From Sthenelais limicola (lineage: Eukaryota > Annelida > Polychaeta > Phyllodocida > Sigalionidae): 64,000 bases of DNA. The notes beneath the pieces are model-generated. The model saw only the letters and a list, made by a program, of their open reading frames with translations, ran no database searches and was not told the origin of the DNA. Numbering within the stretch: the stretch's first letter is position 1; each line of letters starts with the position of its first letter. The position numbers were made by a program, and so were the translations under genes. Below are positions 45,688 to 56,608 of this stretch, piece by piece. The stretch lies in assembly GCA_942159475.1 (NCBI GenBank), contig OW804095.1:57440773-57504772 (forward strand), in the 5' to 3' direction.

Positions 45688-45790
45688 AGAAACGTTTCCC
45701 TTGGAAACGAAAATTAGCTACATTAAGTTCACACTAATTGTAAAGGTGAAAACATCAAAAGATTCATATACATTGTAATAACTTCTTACC
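45688..45790. repeat. Interspersed repeat, copy 3 of 3
   Basis: CGTTTCCCTTGGAAACG, then ACATTAAGTTCACACTAATT and ATTGTAATAACTTCTTACC. The palindromic head is the best conserved part of the family. Confidence 0.55.
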
Positions 45791-47570
45791 ATTTTCTTGT
45801 TTCTAGTCTATTTCCCCGAATTTTTCATTTGACAGTTTTAAAATTTGTTGCCATATATTTTCTTTTTTTGCATTGTTTATGATTAGTACATCCATTTTAT
45901 TTTTTGAAAAATCTCCAGCTAATTCTTCCCAGCTCTACAGTGGGGTTCAGGGTGCTTAGAAAAGTGGGGGAAATAAAAATGTTGCCATAACGGGGGTCTA
46001 GTTTTCTTTGATAAATAAATTAGTATTATTAGTATTTTTCTGTAAGTGATAAAATATGTAAGAAACACCAGGGCTGTTTAAGAGTTTAAAAATAGTATAA
46101 TGACCTGTCACCCTTGTCGCTGCCATTATCAATACCATTACTGAATGTTGTATCTTTTCTTTGTGTTGGAATATTTTCCCAAACTAAAAAGCGTTATGAC
46201 CCTTATGTCAAGACCTATCAAGTACAAACTAATTTAAAACATTATGTGAACATTTTTATTTCTAATTTAAATCCTCATTTATGTAGAAATCTGGACCTTT
46301 CCCCCTTTGTCCTTAATTACCATCAGAATTCAGGTCACAGTGTCTGCCAAGCTGCCATGACCACGATTTTCATTATTGACGTTCCCAATTTCGTCTAGAT
46401 TAGCAGCAATATATCTAGTTTATGTATGAGGAAAAGTAAATCAATGCATCATGGAAATATTTTTTTTAATATGATTTTTCAGCCCCGGGTGGCCAAATGA
46501 CGCATTTTTGGTGGAATTGCTCATTATACATCCAGTTGATAAAGTCAAGTCTGTGTTTGTCCCTTAATGTTCTTGTTATTAGAAAATTGTAAGAATATTA
46601 GCAGGGGTAGCCATAATTTGAGCCACATACTATTTTGTAACTCTTGTATTTGTTATACCCTGGATAAATAAAAGTTAATCAATTTATCACACTAATTTGG
46701 TGCTGAAAGGTGTATGCATGAAGGTGGGGAGCCATCTATTTTTGCACAGATCCTGAAGGGTGAGGGGGGGGGGGGTCACAGATTTCTTCACAAGAATTTT
46801 GGCCATTTCCTCCTAGCCCCCCCCCCGCCCAGTGATTAATTATGAACAGTCCCTAAGGAATATGGGCATAGTGCCAAGATGTGTTGGGGGAATTAAGGTT
46901 CCTGCATGCTTATGTATACATGTAGGCCAAACTCACGACTATAGGCCTATTATAATGCTCATTCCCAAGTCACACGACTAAAAGACTAAAAATAGGTTGC
47001 ACGAGTGAGTGCTATAACCACGCTCTATACTATTGTCACAAAGTATGTGTTTGGTTTTCCATAGAACTAAAACCACTAGTTATATGGTTTTACTCCGCAT
47101 TGACCTAATGTATTAGACTAGCAATAGCATCAAGTCCCTCTGCCTAACTCAATGAGCGCACACAGCAAAGGCCTTAATTACTGATGCTTGGGCGATCGCT
47201 GGACAGTCTTGATTCCTAGCTATTCCTCGGTCGAGGCCGTAATAACTCTTAACATGAGAATATATTTTTGATAATATTGTGTTTTAAACACAAAAAAATA
47301 ATCAAAGACTTACACAAGACTACTAGTGTATATGTGGGGCATTACTTTCGGTGTGTGTGTGGGCCGGATAATGTAAACAAGGAAGAGACATTTAAAAGAT
47401 TGCTACTTTCGGTCTGACATGCGAAACTGGCGAAAGAGCAGTAGGCATACGATGTTACTTTGTGTAAAGACACGAGATATCCAATAACAATTGTAAGTAC
47501 TGTACATCATTTGTCTTGAGTAATTTCGATAATATCTATTTCAAGTTTCTTTCTTTCATATAGCTTGAAT
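45791..47570. other. Non-coding DNA, nothing recognised
   Basis: Includes a short G run (about 46765-46775) and an ORF at 46114-46398 without recognisable domain. AGGCCTAT-type words recur around 46925-46950. Confidence 0.4.
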
Positions 47571-47688
47571 TGCATATATTATTTATCCTCTTATACTGTA
47601 TTGACTGAGAATAGCGTCTAATATGATGCATATATTATTTATCCTCTTATAAATACTGTATTGACTGAGAATAGCGTCTAATATGATG
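47571..47688. repeat. Recent 57-bp tandem duplication
   Basis: TGCATATATTATTTATCCTC through GCGTCTAATATGA occurs twice head to tail. The second copy differs only by a 4-nt AATA insertion. Near-identity indicates a recent event. Confidence 0.85.
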
Positions 47689-47845
47689 TAAGCTTAGGCT
47701 AAACGCAAACGAGGGCATGCACTGATCGATCAAGTTGAATATAATCGTATAGCCTATAATCAAGATATACATGTATATATTCCAGTTTACTATTCTGTCT
47801 GCCCACAGCCTATATAATCATTGAAAAACGTAGGCCTATACACTG

Positions 47846-48196
47846 TAAAGCTGTATCTACACCAGTCCCGATACCCTCTCCCGATACTGGCGACACTGGT
47901 GATTGCCATTTTGTTCCCGATAGTACAGATTTCCCCGATACGACCTCTCACGTCGGGTCCTGTCGGGAACGCCTCTACACTGGCGATGTTCGTCGGCCGA
48001 CTTTCGGCGACACACAATATTTCAAACAAGTTAGAAGTGATCGGCGACTGTCGCTGACAGCTGCCGATAGCTTCAAGTGTCGGGAGGCCGTCGGGAAGGC
48101 CTCTACACCATCCCCGACCGTTGGCCGATAAAAGCATCGGCAAGTATCGCCAACTGTTGGCGATGCACAATCGGGAGTGGTGTAGAGGCAGCTTTA
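47846..48196. mobile_element. 351-bp GC-rich MITE
   Basis: Imperfect terminal inverted repeats of about 27 bp: TAAAGCTGTATCTACACCAG at the left, TAAAGCTGCCTCTACACCAC reading in from the right, both followed by TCCCGAT. The interior repeats TCGGGAASGCCTCTACAC and many CGGC/GCCG words and is far richer in G+C than its flanks. A target duplication could not be fixed. Non-coding. Confidence 0.65.
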
Positions 48197-48229
48197 GCGG
48201 TCCTTCAGTCAAATCCGTGTTATTTTACA

Positions 48230-48425
48230 CGGATTCCACTGCGTTTTTGGATGACGGTTTTTCCCGGTAAAATTACATTTTCGTGTAAAATTACATGGAT
48301 CCCATGTAAAAACTTACTCTGAATCCTTGTAAAACCCGGCTCAAAATTACAGTAGATCCGTGTAAAAATTTACTCTGAATCCATGTAAAACCCGGCTCAA
48401 AATTACAGTAGACCCATGTAAAACC
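48230..48425. repeat. Array of about 55-bp units with TGTAAAATTACA words
   Basis: Two and a half tandem units read TTACTCTGAATCC, then TGTAAAACCCGGCTCAAAAT and TACAGTAGAYCC. To the left, GTGTAAAATTACA and GGATCC-containing words recur in inverted order (ACACGGAT, ATGGATCCCAT). Confidence 0.7.
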
Positions 48426-48567
48426 CTTTTATCCTCACTATATATTCTTATTCGTGGATCTTTTATTTACCCTCAGAAAATCATCATTTCATCAATTTGG
48501 TTCATCATTATGAGAAAGGTAATTAATACAAGCACAAACATGTGGAAGTCCCATATGGGAAAATTTG

Positions 48568-48682
48568 GAGGTATGCCAGCCATTCTTTTCTCTGCAACCA
48601 ACCACACAGGATTGGCTAGAAAGGCAGTCAACAGCTTGTCTTCTACCCTTTCCAATGGTGGACGAATTACCAAGAAAGTGTC
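48568..48682 (+). repeat. 115-bp duplicated segment with open plus-strand frame
   Basis: Copy of 42187-42302. In the plus strand it is open and reads G-G-M-P-A-I-L-F-S-A-T-N-H-T-G-L-A-R-K, ending at K-K before an AAAGTGTCT donor-like site. The reverse strand is also open (P-P-L-E-R-V-E-D-K-L-L). I do not recognise either product. It may be a duplicated exon or part of a small element. Confidence 0.5.
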
Positions 48683-48858
48683 TCCCGTGCTATAGCATAT
48701 TTGCCTTCTTCTTTGTCCACCTTTTGAGGCTAGCAGCGTCCGCTAATTTCTGCTGTAAAAGTCTTCTAGCTGTTATAAGCTTTCTTCTCCTTGTCTGATT
48801 TCCTTCCCAGGTACATTCACTAGGTCCTGTAGATCTTAATAGGGTTGGTCCACCAATA

Positions 48859-49229
48859 TGTTACAGTCGTTGTAACATGAATAATAAGTAAAGATGGTAA
48901 TGTAGAATCCTAGAGGTTTATTGTACAGAAGTATAATAATGTGATGGTAACCTCTCTCTGCCTGCAGCTTACAGTGCGGTAGGCTTTTATAGGAAGGCTT
49001 CCCATCCGCTGAGGCAGAGGGGAGGGGATTCTCATTAGAGGGTACCCCCCTCTGGGCTGTAATGAAGAGACAAAGCGTGGACGCGATGGGGCGCATCCAT
49101 TAATCATGAAGGGGTGTAACCCTTTGTTATACATAAAGAACATGTATAGAAATATATTAAAACCTGTATTCATTATACTTAATTAAAGAAATATTAAGTT
49201 AAATAAGTATGCTACGACGTGGTGTAACA
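48859..49229 (-). repeat. Candidate LTR (solo or orphan 5' LTR)
   Basis: Termini TGTTACA and TGTAACA are inverted. Read on the minus strand it has a TATAAAAG box (about 48985) and an AATAAA (about 48915) 50-60 bp before the end, the classic LTR order. Directly beyond its end the minus strand reads TGGTGGACCAACCC, which could be a tRNA primer-binding site. No matching second LTR is present and flanks do not give a clear 5-bp duplication. Confidence 0.45.
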
Positions 49230-51120
49230 ATATCCATTTTGGACATAGAGGCTTTTGGCCATTCAGTCCCACCACCTACCACACAGGTGTGGACGCTCGC
49301 CGGGGTGTCAGTCCCGTCTAGGCGGGGAAAGGTGTAAAAACTTTTTGCCATACAGGTCTTTGTCCATTCAGTCCCAACACCCTACAGATTCCCGTGCAGG
49401 TTTTGTTTTGTTTTGAGTCTATGAAATCATATCAAGTTATCTGTTATGTCTATGCCTGCAATGTCTGCCAACCACCAGTCCTTCTTTGAACATAAAGAGA
49501 ATAATTTTGTTAACTTGTGTGGGTATCCAGTCAAAACGTCCCCTACTAGTGAAATCCTACGAGGACTAGTAAGCTATAAAGTTCACTAGTCCGCCGGACT
49601 AGCGGGAATTTTTAGTTAGCCTGTACCCCTGATTAGGAGAGCCAAAACTGAGATATCTAAGGTCACAAAGTACAATAGAATACAAAACATATATTACTTA
49701 CCTGAAAGTATTGCCATATTCCTCAAATGGACCTGTGCATAAACGTTCCTTTGTGAGTTGTATTGTCATTCCTCACTGATCTCAGGTAAAGTGGTTTTCC
49801 AAAGGAGAGGTGGCCCTTGTTTTCAAACCTACTGTCCAGAACAGAATGAGGCTAATATGTTGGGTTGACCTAGAAATCACTGGTGCCTGCACTTGCTGAA
49901 ACAATAGCCTGTAGCATGCTTGACTGAGCATCACCTAGGTAGCATGAGATTACATGCATGGAATCCATGTAAACGACAGTTCTTACAGGGAACCAACAGG
50001 CAATTAAGTGGATCCAGATGAATTTTCAGCTGATTTCTTAGAGTGTAGGGCTCGATCCTGATGGGTGGGGTGGGGGGGGGGGTGGGGGTGGGGGGCTTAG
50101 AGCGGGGGGTCCTGTAGCTAGGCCTATACCCTGGTAGCGATGTTAGTCACTGCCCACTGCCTTCAACATGGCTAACCACTTTAGCTCACCTTAATACGGT
50201 ATTATACTGTAGAGCCAGTTCCACGACGGAATAACCGGGTCGCGGTGGGGGATAGTTTCACGACGTTGCGCAAGAAGGTGGGCCACATGGTCAGGACTCC
50301 TCCCATACTCCTCCCATATACTTATACATACATGTGTACATAAAGGCTATAGCCTATAGAACCAGAAATTGGAATAATTAAGAAACCCTGTCCCCCCCTT
50401 GCACCCTTGCTCTCCATCCCCATTCCTTTCCCCTGACCCCAAATATAGAGAAAAAGAAGTGTGAGTGTAGGAGTGTAGATGTATCTATATGTTCTTGGCC
50501 CCTCCCCTCCGCCGCTCCCTGCACATGTGATTGTTTCTACCCCTTCAAACAAGTCTACAGTCTGTATACAGTCAACATATGACGAGATTTTATACAGAAT
50601 GAATTATTTTAAAATTTTCCCCAATAATTCTTTACGAGATAAACGAATTTAGAGGAAATTTCATTATTCGGATACATAATCTCTGTCTGAATGACTGGGG
50701 CAATACAGCTTCTTATAAATTGCCACCAACCAATCACAGACAGGTCGTCAATCACTTATTATTGACTGGTATATGGGGGAAAAAATGCCCAAATATGTTC
50801 TAATACCCAGACCCAGTTAACCATACCCCAGTCGAAAGTATACAAGGCATGATGAAAGTTAGAAATCAGTACGTGTATGTAGCGGGCAGGGTTGGAAAAG
50901 TCCCGCAGCCCGGTTGTCCGCACCACCCATGTCTGCCCTGCGGACAACCAAAAATGAATATATGTGTTGCGATTCTTGCCTATGTTCTTTCCAATGTCTT
51001 TGTGGCCATCGTTGTACATCTGTCTTTCAGCTCCGGCTTAATATTAATCGATATTAAATAATGATATTTCGTGATCGTATAGGTTTACTTCTGCGAGAAT
51101 AAATATATTATGAATATCGA
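49230..51120. other. Non-coding DNA left of the gypsy element
   Basis: Two related stretches (about 49250-49300 and 49360-49390) share CCATTCAGTCCCAMCACCYAC. A G-rich run lies at 50065-50110. No coding sequence is supported. Confidence 0.4.
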
Positions 51121-51663
51121 TAGCAGGAGATGGGAGGAAAGGAACTATAGTGGCCGGATTAAATTAAAGTTCCAAAGGACCAAGGGTTGAAATATTCTAT
51201 GTTTCAAAAGCGGCTCCGAGCTATAACATCAAGAGTGAAATACTTCTTTCATATGTTCTCTTTATTCCTCCTTGTGTGTTGGGTTGAAGACCTTGCTCCT
51301 CAAGCCGATTAATATACAAATACATTGGATATATCAATAATATTCAACACAAGAACAGACTATGTTTGCAATACAAATCAGGAATAATTAAATAAATATA
51401 ATGATGAAATAAGTACAAACTTGTACATAAATAGAGAAATATGTGATAACCATCATGGTTAAAATCCGGATGGAATAATATGAATGGTTAATTAATAATA
51501 AATTAATCAAGTAATACAAAGTATAAATATCATAATGAGTTGAAATGTAGACTCCTAGTGGCGTCCGGAGGTACTACCCGGAGGTGGCCGGATCCGGAGG
51601 TGTCCGGATCTGGAGCTACCCGGAGCTCGATGGAAATGTTCATATAGTATAGTAGAATCGTTA
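51121..51663 (-). repeat. 3' LTR of the gypsy element (left border approximate)
   Basis: On the minus strand the polypurine tract GGTTGGGGAGGAG (complement of 51664-51676) is followed by TGTAACGATTC, the LTR start. Positions 51556-51630 hold a short GC-rich array of CCGGAGGTGKCCGGATC words, likely U3 regulatory repeats. TATAAA-like and AATAAA words follow (about 51525 and 51265). The far end cannot be fixed because the partner LTR is outside the window. Confidence 0.6.
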
Positions 51664-51864
51664 CACTCCTCCCCAACCAACGGAAATAAAATTTTAAAAG
51701 GAGATGAACATATTCAATGACTGGAGAAATTTTATGAACATGTTAACAAGAAATAAGAACGATTCATATGTACATTTATACAATAGCTCATAATAAAAAA
51801 AACGTAAGGTATCATATACCAACATTTAACTGTTCTTCAACATAAAAAAGTTGCGAATATATGA

Positions 51865-53769
51865 CCCATTCTCACGAAAGTAGTGCAACCCCCCATTTTT
51901 CCCATACATTGGTCAATATCTTGGTCGATATTGATCTTAAATACATAGGAATTGATTAGCTAAATCCGTCTTGTTATAAGCATTATGAAAATATATACTT
52001 TTCTGTATCTGTGATGTATATTTTTTTAATTATGTACTATCAAATCAAGGAAAAGAACCCAATAATCACTACCAAACTCACAGTTATGTTGGAAAAAAAT
52101 ATAGTTGAATCAATATGCATAAATAAAATTTGTGCCATAGAATGGAGGGCTGTAAACCGAATAAAATGATGTATTAAGTTTGAATATAACTGCAGAATTT
52201 TTGCTCCTAAGTCAGTTAATGTGAAAATGGCTAAATTGAGGTGTAAAAACGTCGCCAGATAAAATAGCTGTGCTTTCTAAAATAATTAAATTAATTTTGT
52301 CTAAGAAGTGGGATTTCATAAGCATAGGTTGGCAGACACATGTATACCACCATTGGAATATTCTCAGACCTTAGGTGACTCTGATCATAATAATCAGTGG
52401 AAAAAACGTCCACAGTATGAGGACGTTTTTACATGAGAATATAAGCTAAATATTGACCAAATTAAATCATTTTCCACTTATTTACCATTATATCATCTTA
52501 GACTATGTGGGAAACGATCTCCAGAAACTTAAGATTCCAAAAAGTGAGTTATTTAGACTTAAGATAGGGCGACGTTTTTACAGTTTTCACTCAATATATG
52601 ACTTGGCAGTGTAAAAACGTCGCCCCTATTAGAATCCTTGTATTCAAGAAATAATTTGATTTTGATGTTCATATCCTGCTCAGTTTTAAGGAACAGGCCC
52701 TTAGGTAGTTTCCTCTAACAAAATAAAAAAGATTGATAAATATATTTCATGTAGATGAGTGATTATGATACATTGCATGAAAGAGGTATGGACCTCACAG
52801 GATGCAACATATATTCTTGTTACAATTCTTTGACAAGAATACACAAATAAATCAAGGATATATTTAATACACTCTCCTGAAATTTGGTACAGATATTGCC
52901 ATGATCATTAGCACAAAGCACTCTGAAAATGAGAATATTCCAACAAAGTGATCTGAGAATTTAACCACTTTGAATAACATCCCTTTTCTGACTTGTGACT
53001 CATTTTCCTGAAACACATCATATATATGACTCTACTGCATGAAAATTTCACCATCCTTGAGTGGATATTGTCATGAATGACAAATTTTCAAAAAATAATG
53101 CTAAAATGGTCTAAAATGGTGTCAGTCATGTATTAAAAACATCAAAAATAACAATCAGGCTTTAAATAATTGAATAAATATGACATAGATTGGGCGACGT
53201 TTTTTCACTCAGAAAAAACGTCGCCCAAATTTGAAGCCTTAAAACGTGGATAATTTACCAAAAATTTGGTAACTAATCATACTCAGGGGTAAAAGATAAT
53301 ATTTGATCATATTATAACAGAAAAACTAGAACGATTTGAGAATAATAAATAAAAACACAGTCAATGATAGGATGTTTCATCTGATTGATGTGGGAATCCA
53401 GTTTCTGGGGGGGTTTTTTGTCCCTGATTTGAAAAGTTTTTATACAGGAAAGAAAAACTTTTCTTGGCTATTACATAAAAAAAACAGTTAGTTAGAGAAT
53501 GGAGGCATACATAATTGATGATATACAAATTAAATAAGAGAAATGTTCATTACTAAGAAATATAGGGGTGGGCGACGTTTTTACACCAACTTTTCTACAC
53601 CAAATTTTGATTACCTCCTATACAAAAAATAATGGTCAAATGTAATGGCAAATTCAGATATAGTACCGCCTATATATTACCTTCAAACCTACCAACTCTC
53701 AGATCAATCAAGCAAAATATAATTTTGACACTTTTCGGATGGGCTGCACCATTTTCGTGAGAATGGGCC
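51865..53769. mobile_element. Non-coding TIR element A with GGCGACGTTTTTACA motifs
   Basis: Inverted ends CCCATTCTCACGAAAGTAGT (left) and CCCATTCTCACGAAAATGGT (right, read inward, preceded by GG). An exact 8-bp ATATATGA flanks both sides (51857-51864, 53770-53777). The 1.9-kb interior is AT-rich, has no ORF of note, and contains GGGCGACGTTTTTACA or close variants about eight times in both orientations (52245, 52405, 52425, 52570, 52612, 53190, 53210, 53573). It sits in the gypsy 3' untranslated part, so it does not break a gene. Confidence 0.75.
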
Positions 53770-53848
53770 ATATATGAATAAAGATTCATAGGCTATTTAC
53801 ATCAGCAAAGCACCACCACGAAGATATCACACGCAAGAGTCCAGCATA

Positions 53849-54633
53849 TTAAGTCGACATTATCGCACGAATGGCAAGAGATTGCTCCAGCGTGAAGCCA
53901 GGTATGATCTGGTTTGTTTCCTTGTCCGGATCTGCACTTTCAGTCACCACAGATACCTCCAGATCATCTGATTTCTTCTCAACACTGGCATTTTCACGCT
54001 CACGATCAAGGGATCGTTGCAGGTCTTTCACATTGTCCTGGGAAAGTCTCAGTTCATCCTCAAGAACAGATTGGGAGTGGGTAGCAATCTCCAGCCTCAC
54101 CTTGAGGTCAAGAATCTCGTCTAACAAGCGTTTTCGCTCTTCACACCAGGCCTCTTTGTCTCTGTTAACATTGCCAAAATGTTCGTAATCTGTGTGGAGA
54201 TGCTTTAACGCCTCCGCAAAGGATGAATGGGCTTTTACCAACTGGCATTGAGCGACAGCTAAGTTTTTGACTGCCTCACTGTCATTTAGCTGTTCCAGAT
54301 CCATGTTGACTTCATTAAAGTCCACTGACACCACAGGAGAAATATTATTCTCAACCTTAGACTTAGTCGCAGGGAGCACTTGCTTCTTCTCCTTCTTAAC
54401 ACATGAGCTGGCCGGAGCAGCTCTTTTCCGGGCTATTGTGGCGACTGGATCTTTCTCACCATAGTCAGGATTGCTGGCCAAATTGCAAAACCTGTCGCTG
54501 TTATTTAAGCACCTCAGTCCAGCCTGATTTTGTGACAGATTATGGACCCACATCATGTGGCGGACAGAAGAGCACATCCGTAATTGTTTATTCTTGCATG
54601 GTCCAGAGGTCTGGTGACGGATCCCACACATAT
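53849..54633 (-). CDS. Gypsy extra ORF, C-terminal part (coiled coil)
   Basis: Begins inside a Cys/His cluster (M-C-G-I-R-H-Q-T-S-G-P-C-K, then L-R-M-C-S-S-V-R-H-M-M-W-V-H), followed by a basic linker. A long heptad-rich coiled coil runs roughly residues 125-225 of this piece, ending I-R-A-I-M-S-T. No signal peptide or membrane segment. It lies between integrase and the polypurine tract, the place where env sits in errantiviruses and retroviruses, but it does not look like an envelope. Element B separates it from its N-terminal part (55994-56608); both are in the same phase once that element is disregarded. Function unknown. Confidence 0.65.
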
Positions 54634-56041
54634 GAGCAATTCCACCAATTGGTCGACATTTGGCTGAAAATTCTTAATTTTTTTAAATTGCTTCTATTGA
54701 TTTATTATTTTTCGTACCTAAACTACACATATTGCTGATAATATAGACGAAATTGGGAAAGTTAATAATGAATATTGTAGTCAGGGCAGCTCTGTGGAGT
54801 CTGTGACGGGAACTAGCTTATAAGGGTATAGAAAAAGTGTACATATTTCTACATAAATTAGAAATAAAAAAAAATATAATATACACATAATGTTTTCAAT
54901 TATTGCGTACTTCATAGGTCTCGGCATAAGGGTCATAATGCTTTTTAGTTTGTGAAAATACTCCTACTAGAAGAAAAGTTACAGCCAAATAATGACTCAG
55001 TAATGGTAATCGTAATGGCAGCAGCAAGGGTCACAGGAGGATTGACCCTCTGCCCATTTACACATATAATCCATTATATTTAGAATTAACTAAAATATAT
55101 AATATTCTTTCCCTTGTTTCCCTGTGAAGATGACTTAAACACTTGTATTGGGTGTTTAGGAAGGTAAATATAAATTCTATTTAAGTAATTAGAGCTAAAT
55201 TATTAGGGAAAAGGCTCTCTATATATCCACACACAATACATGTATAAATAATGTGACATAATTATTATGTCACATACTTTATGTCACCGTAACCTGCCGG
55301 CACGTTACGGTGACATCATATTTTAGCACTCTTGAGGTCCAATAATGCAAAGCAGGGGGATAATGCGGCTGTTCATGTTTGAGCTATATGATGACTTACC
55401 TTCAGCCATACTTTAATTTTTTCAACTCTAAATATTTTATTTTTTATTAACTAAAATGTCCGGCACGTTATGGTGACATAAAACCTTCCCGAATGTGTAT
55501 TATATGCTCTAATTCCGAAGAAAATGATAATATTCAACTTCATCCATTATTATATGGGCAAATACATTGAAACCTATCTAAAACATCTTTACTATACCCA
55601 TCTTTGAGTTTCAAACATATCTTTATTCTAGGTTTGAATAGGCACGTTATGGTGACATCCCCAGACTTCCCCATACATTTTTGCATTGCAAATCAACCAA
55701 TGGATTATTAAAACTATATTTTTTTCAAATTATTTTGTACCCAGGGTTATCATATGGAATTTGAATAAACATGTAACCACGAGTGGACATAATTTTTTCT
55801 CTCTTTACACCATTTTTTTCATATTAGCAATATTTTAGTTAATTTTTAGGCAATAAAACAGTGTTTTTTACTTGTAGAATTTTAAATACTTATGCCAGAT
55901 ATGCAAAAGTAGGGTATTTCTGATGTATTTTTGATAGGGGAAGCAAACTGAATTGATTAAAGTAACTCCAGACCAAAATTTCTCATTATAAATTCAAAAA
56001 TCTATTTTAGAGTCATATGTCGACCAATTGGTGGAATTACT
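54634..56041. mobile_element. Non-coding TIR element B with GGCACGTTAYGGTGACAT motifs
   Basis: 1.4-kb insertion with inverted ends (GAGCAATTCCACCAATTGG from the left; AGTAATTCCACCAATTGG from the right), each continuing TCGACAT. It is flanked by CATAT on both sides (54629-54633, 56042-56046; ATATG on the minus strand). Interior AT-rich and non-coding, with GGCACGTTACGGTGACAT or GGCACGTTATGGTGACAT at about 55300, 55465 and 55640, plus an inverted copy GTCACCGTAACCTGCC at 55285. It splits the extra ORF of the gypsy element without disturbing phase. The ends share words with element C, so the two are one family. Confidence 0.75.
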
Positions 56042-56608
56042 CATATACTCCCAACAGTTGGGGAGATGATTTTCCTCCATGTGCCTAAGCCAGGCTAGAC
56101 GGCTATGCAATACCTTGCCTGTACAGCGGAGATACCGGCAGCTACCTCCACCCGTTGATGCACTGTCATGTCCTTTATACACAATAGAGCGCAGCTCTCT
56201 CCTGGTGTCTTCAGAGACAATTCTACCAAGAATTCCATCTATCCACTCTTCGTATTTACGTATAAGATCGGCCTCAGTAATGTTGACGAATATGATTTCT
56301 TCTGTTTCCGAGTCCTGATCAGATTCAGTAACTGGTACACACCTGCCATGTCTAGTGTCCTTTGGCTTCTTCAATTTGAGCAGAGGAGGCCTAATCTTGT
56401 CTGTAAATTTGGAGGACAAACCCCTCTCTCTGCCAGGCGAATTGGAACGGGAGCGACGCTCGGAGGAATCTCTGTTAACATTGTCAGATTTCCTTCGACT
56501 CCTGCTCTCCGTGGGCTTCTTCTTGTCCCTTTTCTCGCCAGAGAATTTGTTACTTCGGTTGTACACTTTGTCATCTTCACTTGATGAAGGCATGGTTCCA
56601 ATTTTCAA
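56042..56608 (-). CDS. Gypsy extra ORF, N-terminal part (Arg/Ser-rich, zinc-finger-like)
   Basis: Starts M-K-I-G-T-M-P-S-S-S-E-D-D; the second Met, with ACC before ATG, may be the true start. Residues 20-65 are rich in Ser/Arg/Lys (S-R-S-R-R-K-S, E-R-R-S-R-S-N-S), like a nucleic-acid-binding tail. An acidic patch and helix follow (about 95-130), then C-R-Y-L-R-C with W-L-R-H-M-E-E-N-H, a C2H2-like finger. The frame runs into element B at 56041 and would continue in the 53849-54633 piece, making roughly 450 residues in all. No family recognised. It has no pol function, so it may be a gag-like accessory or chromatin-binding factor; that is inference. Confidence 0.6.

Noticed and set aside
54667..56058. 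Element B as a spliced intron
   Set aside because: GTATATG and TTTTCAG occur near the borders, but the joined phase does not match the downstream frame, whereas removal at the ATATG duplication does.
53849..56608. Envelope gene
   Set aside because: No signal peptide, furin-like site, or membrane segment; content is basic, Cys/His-rich and coiled coil.
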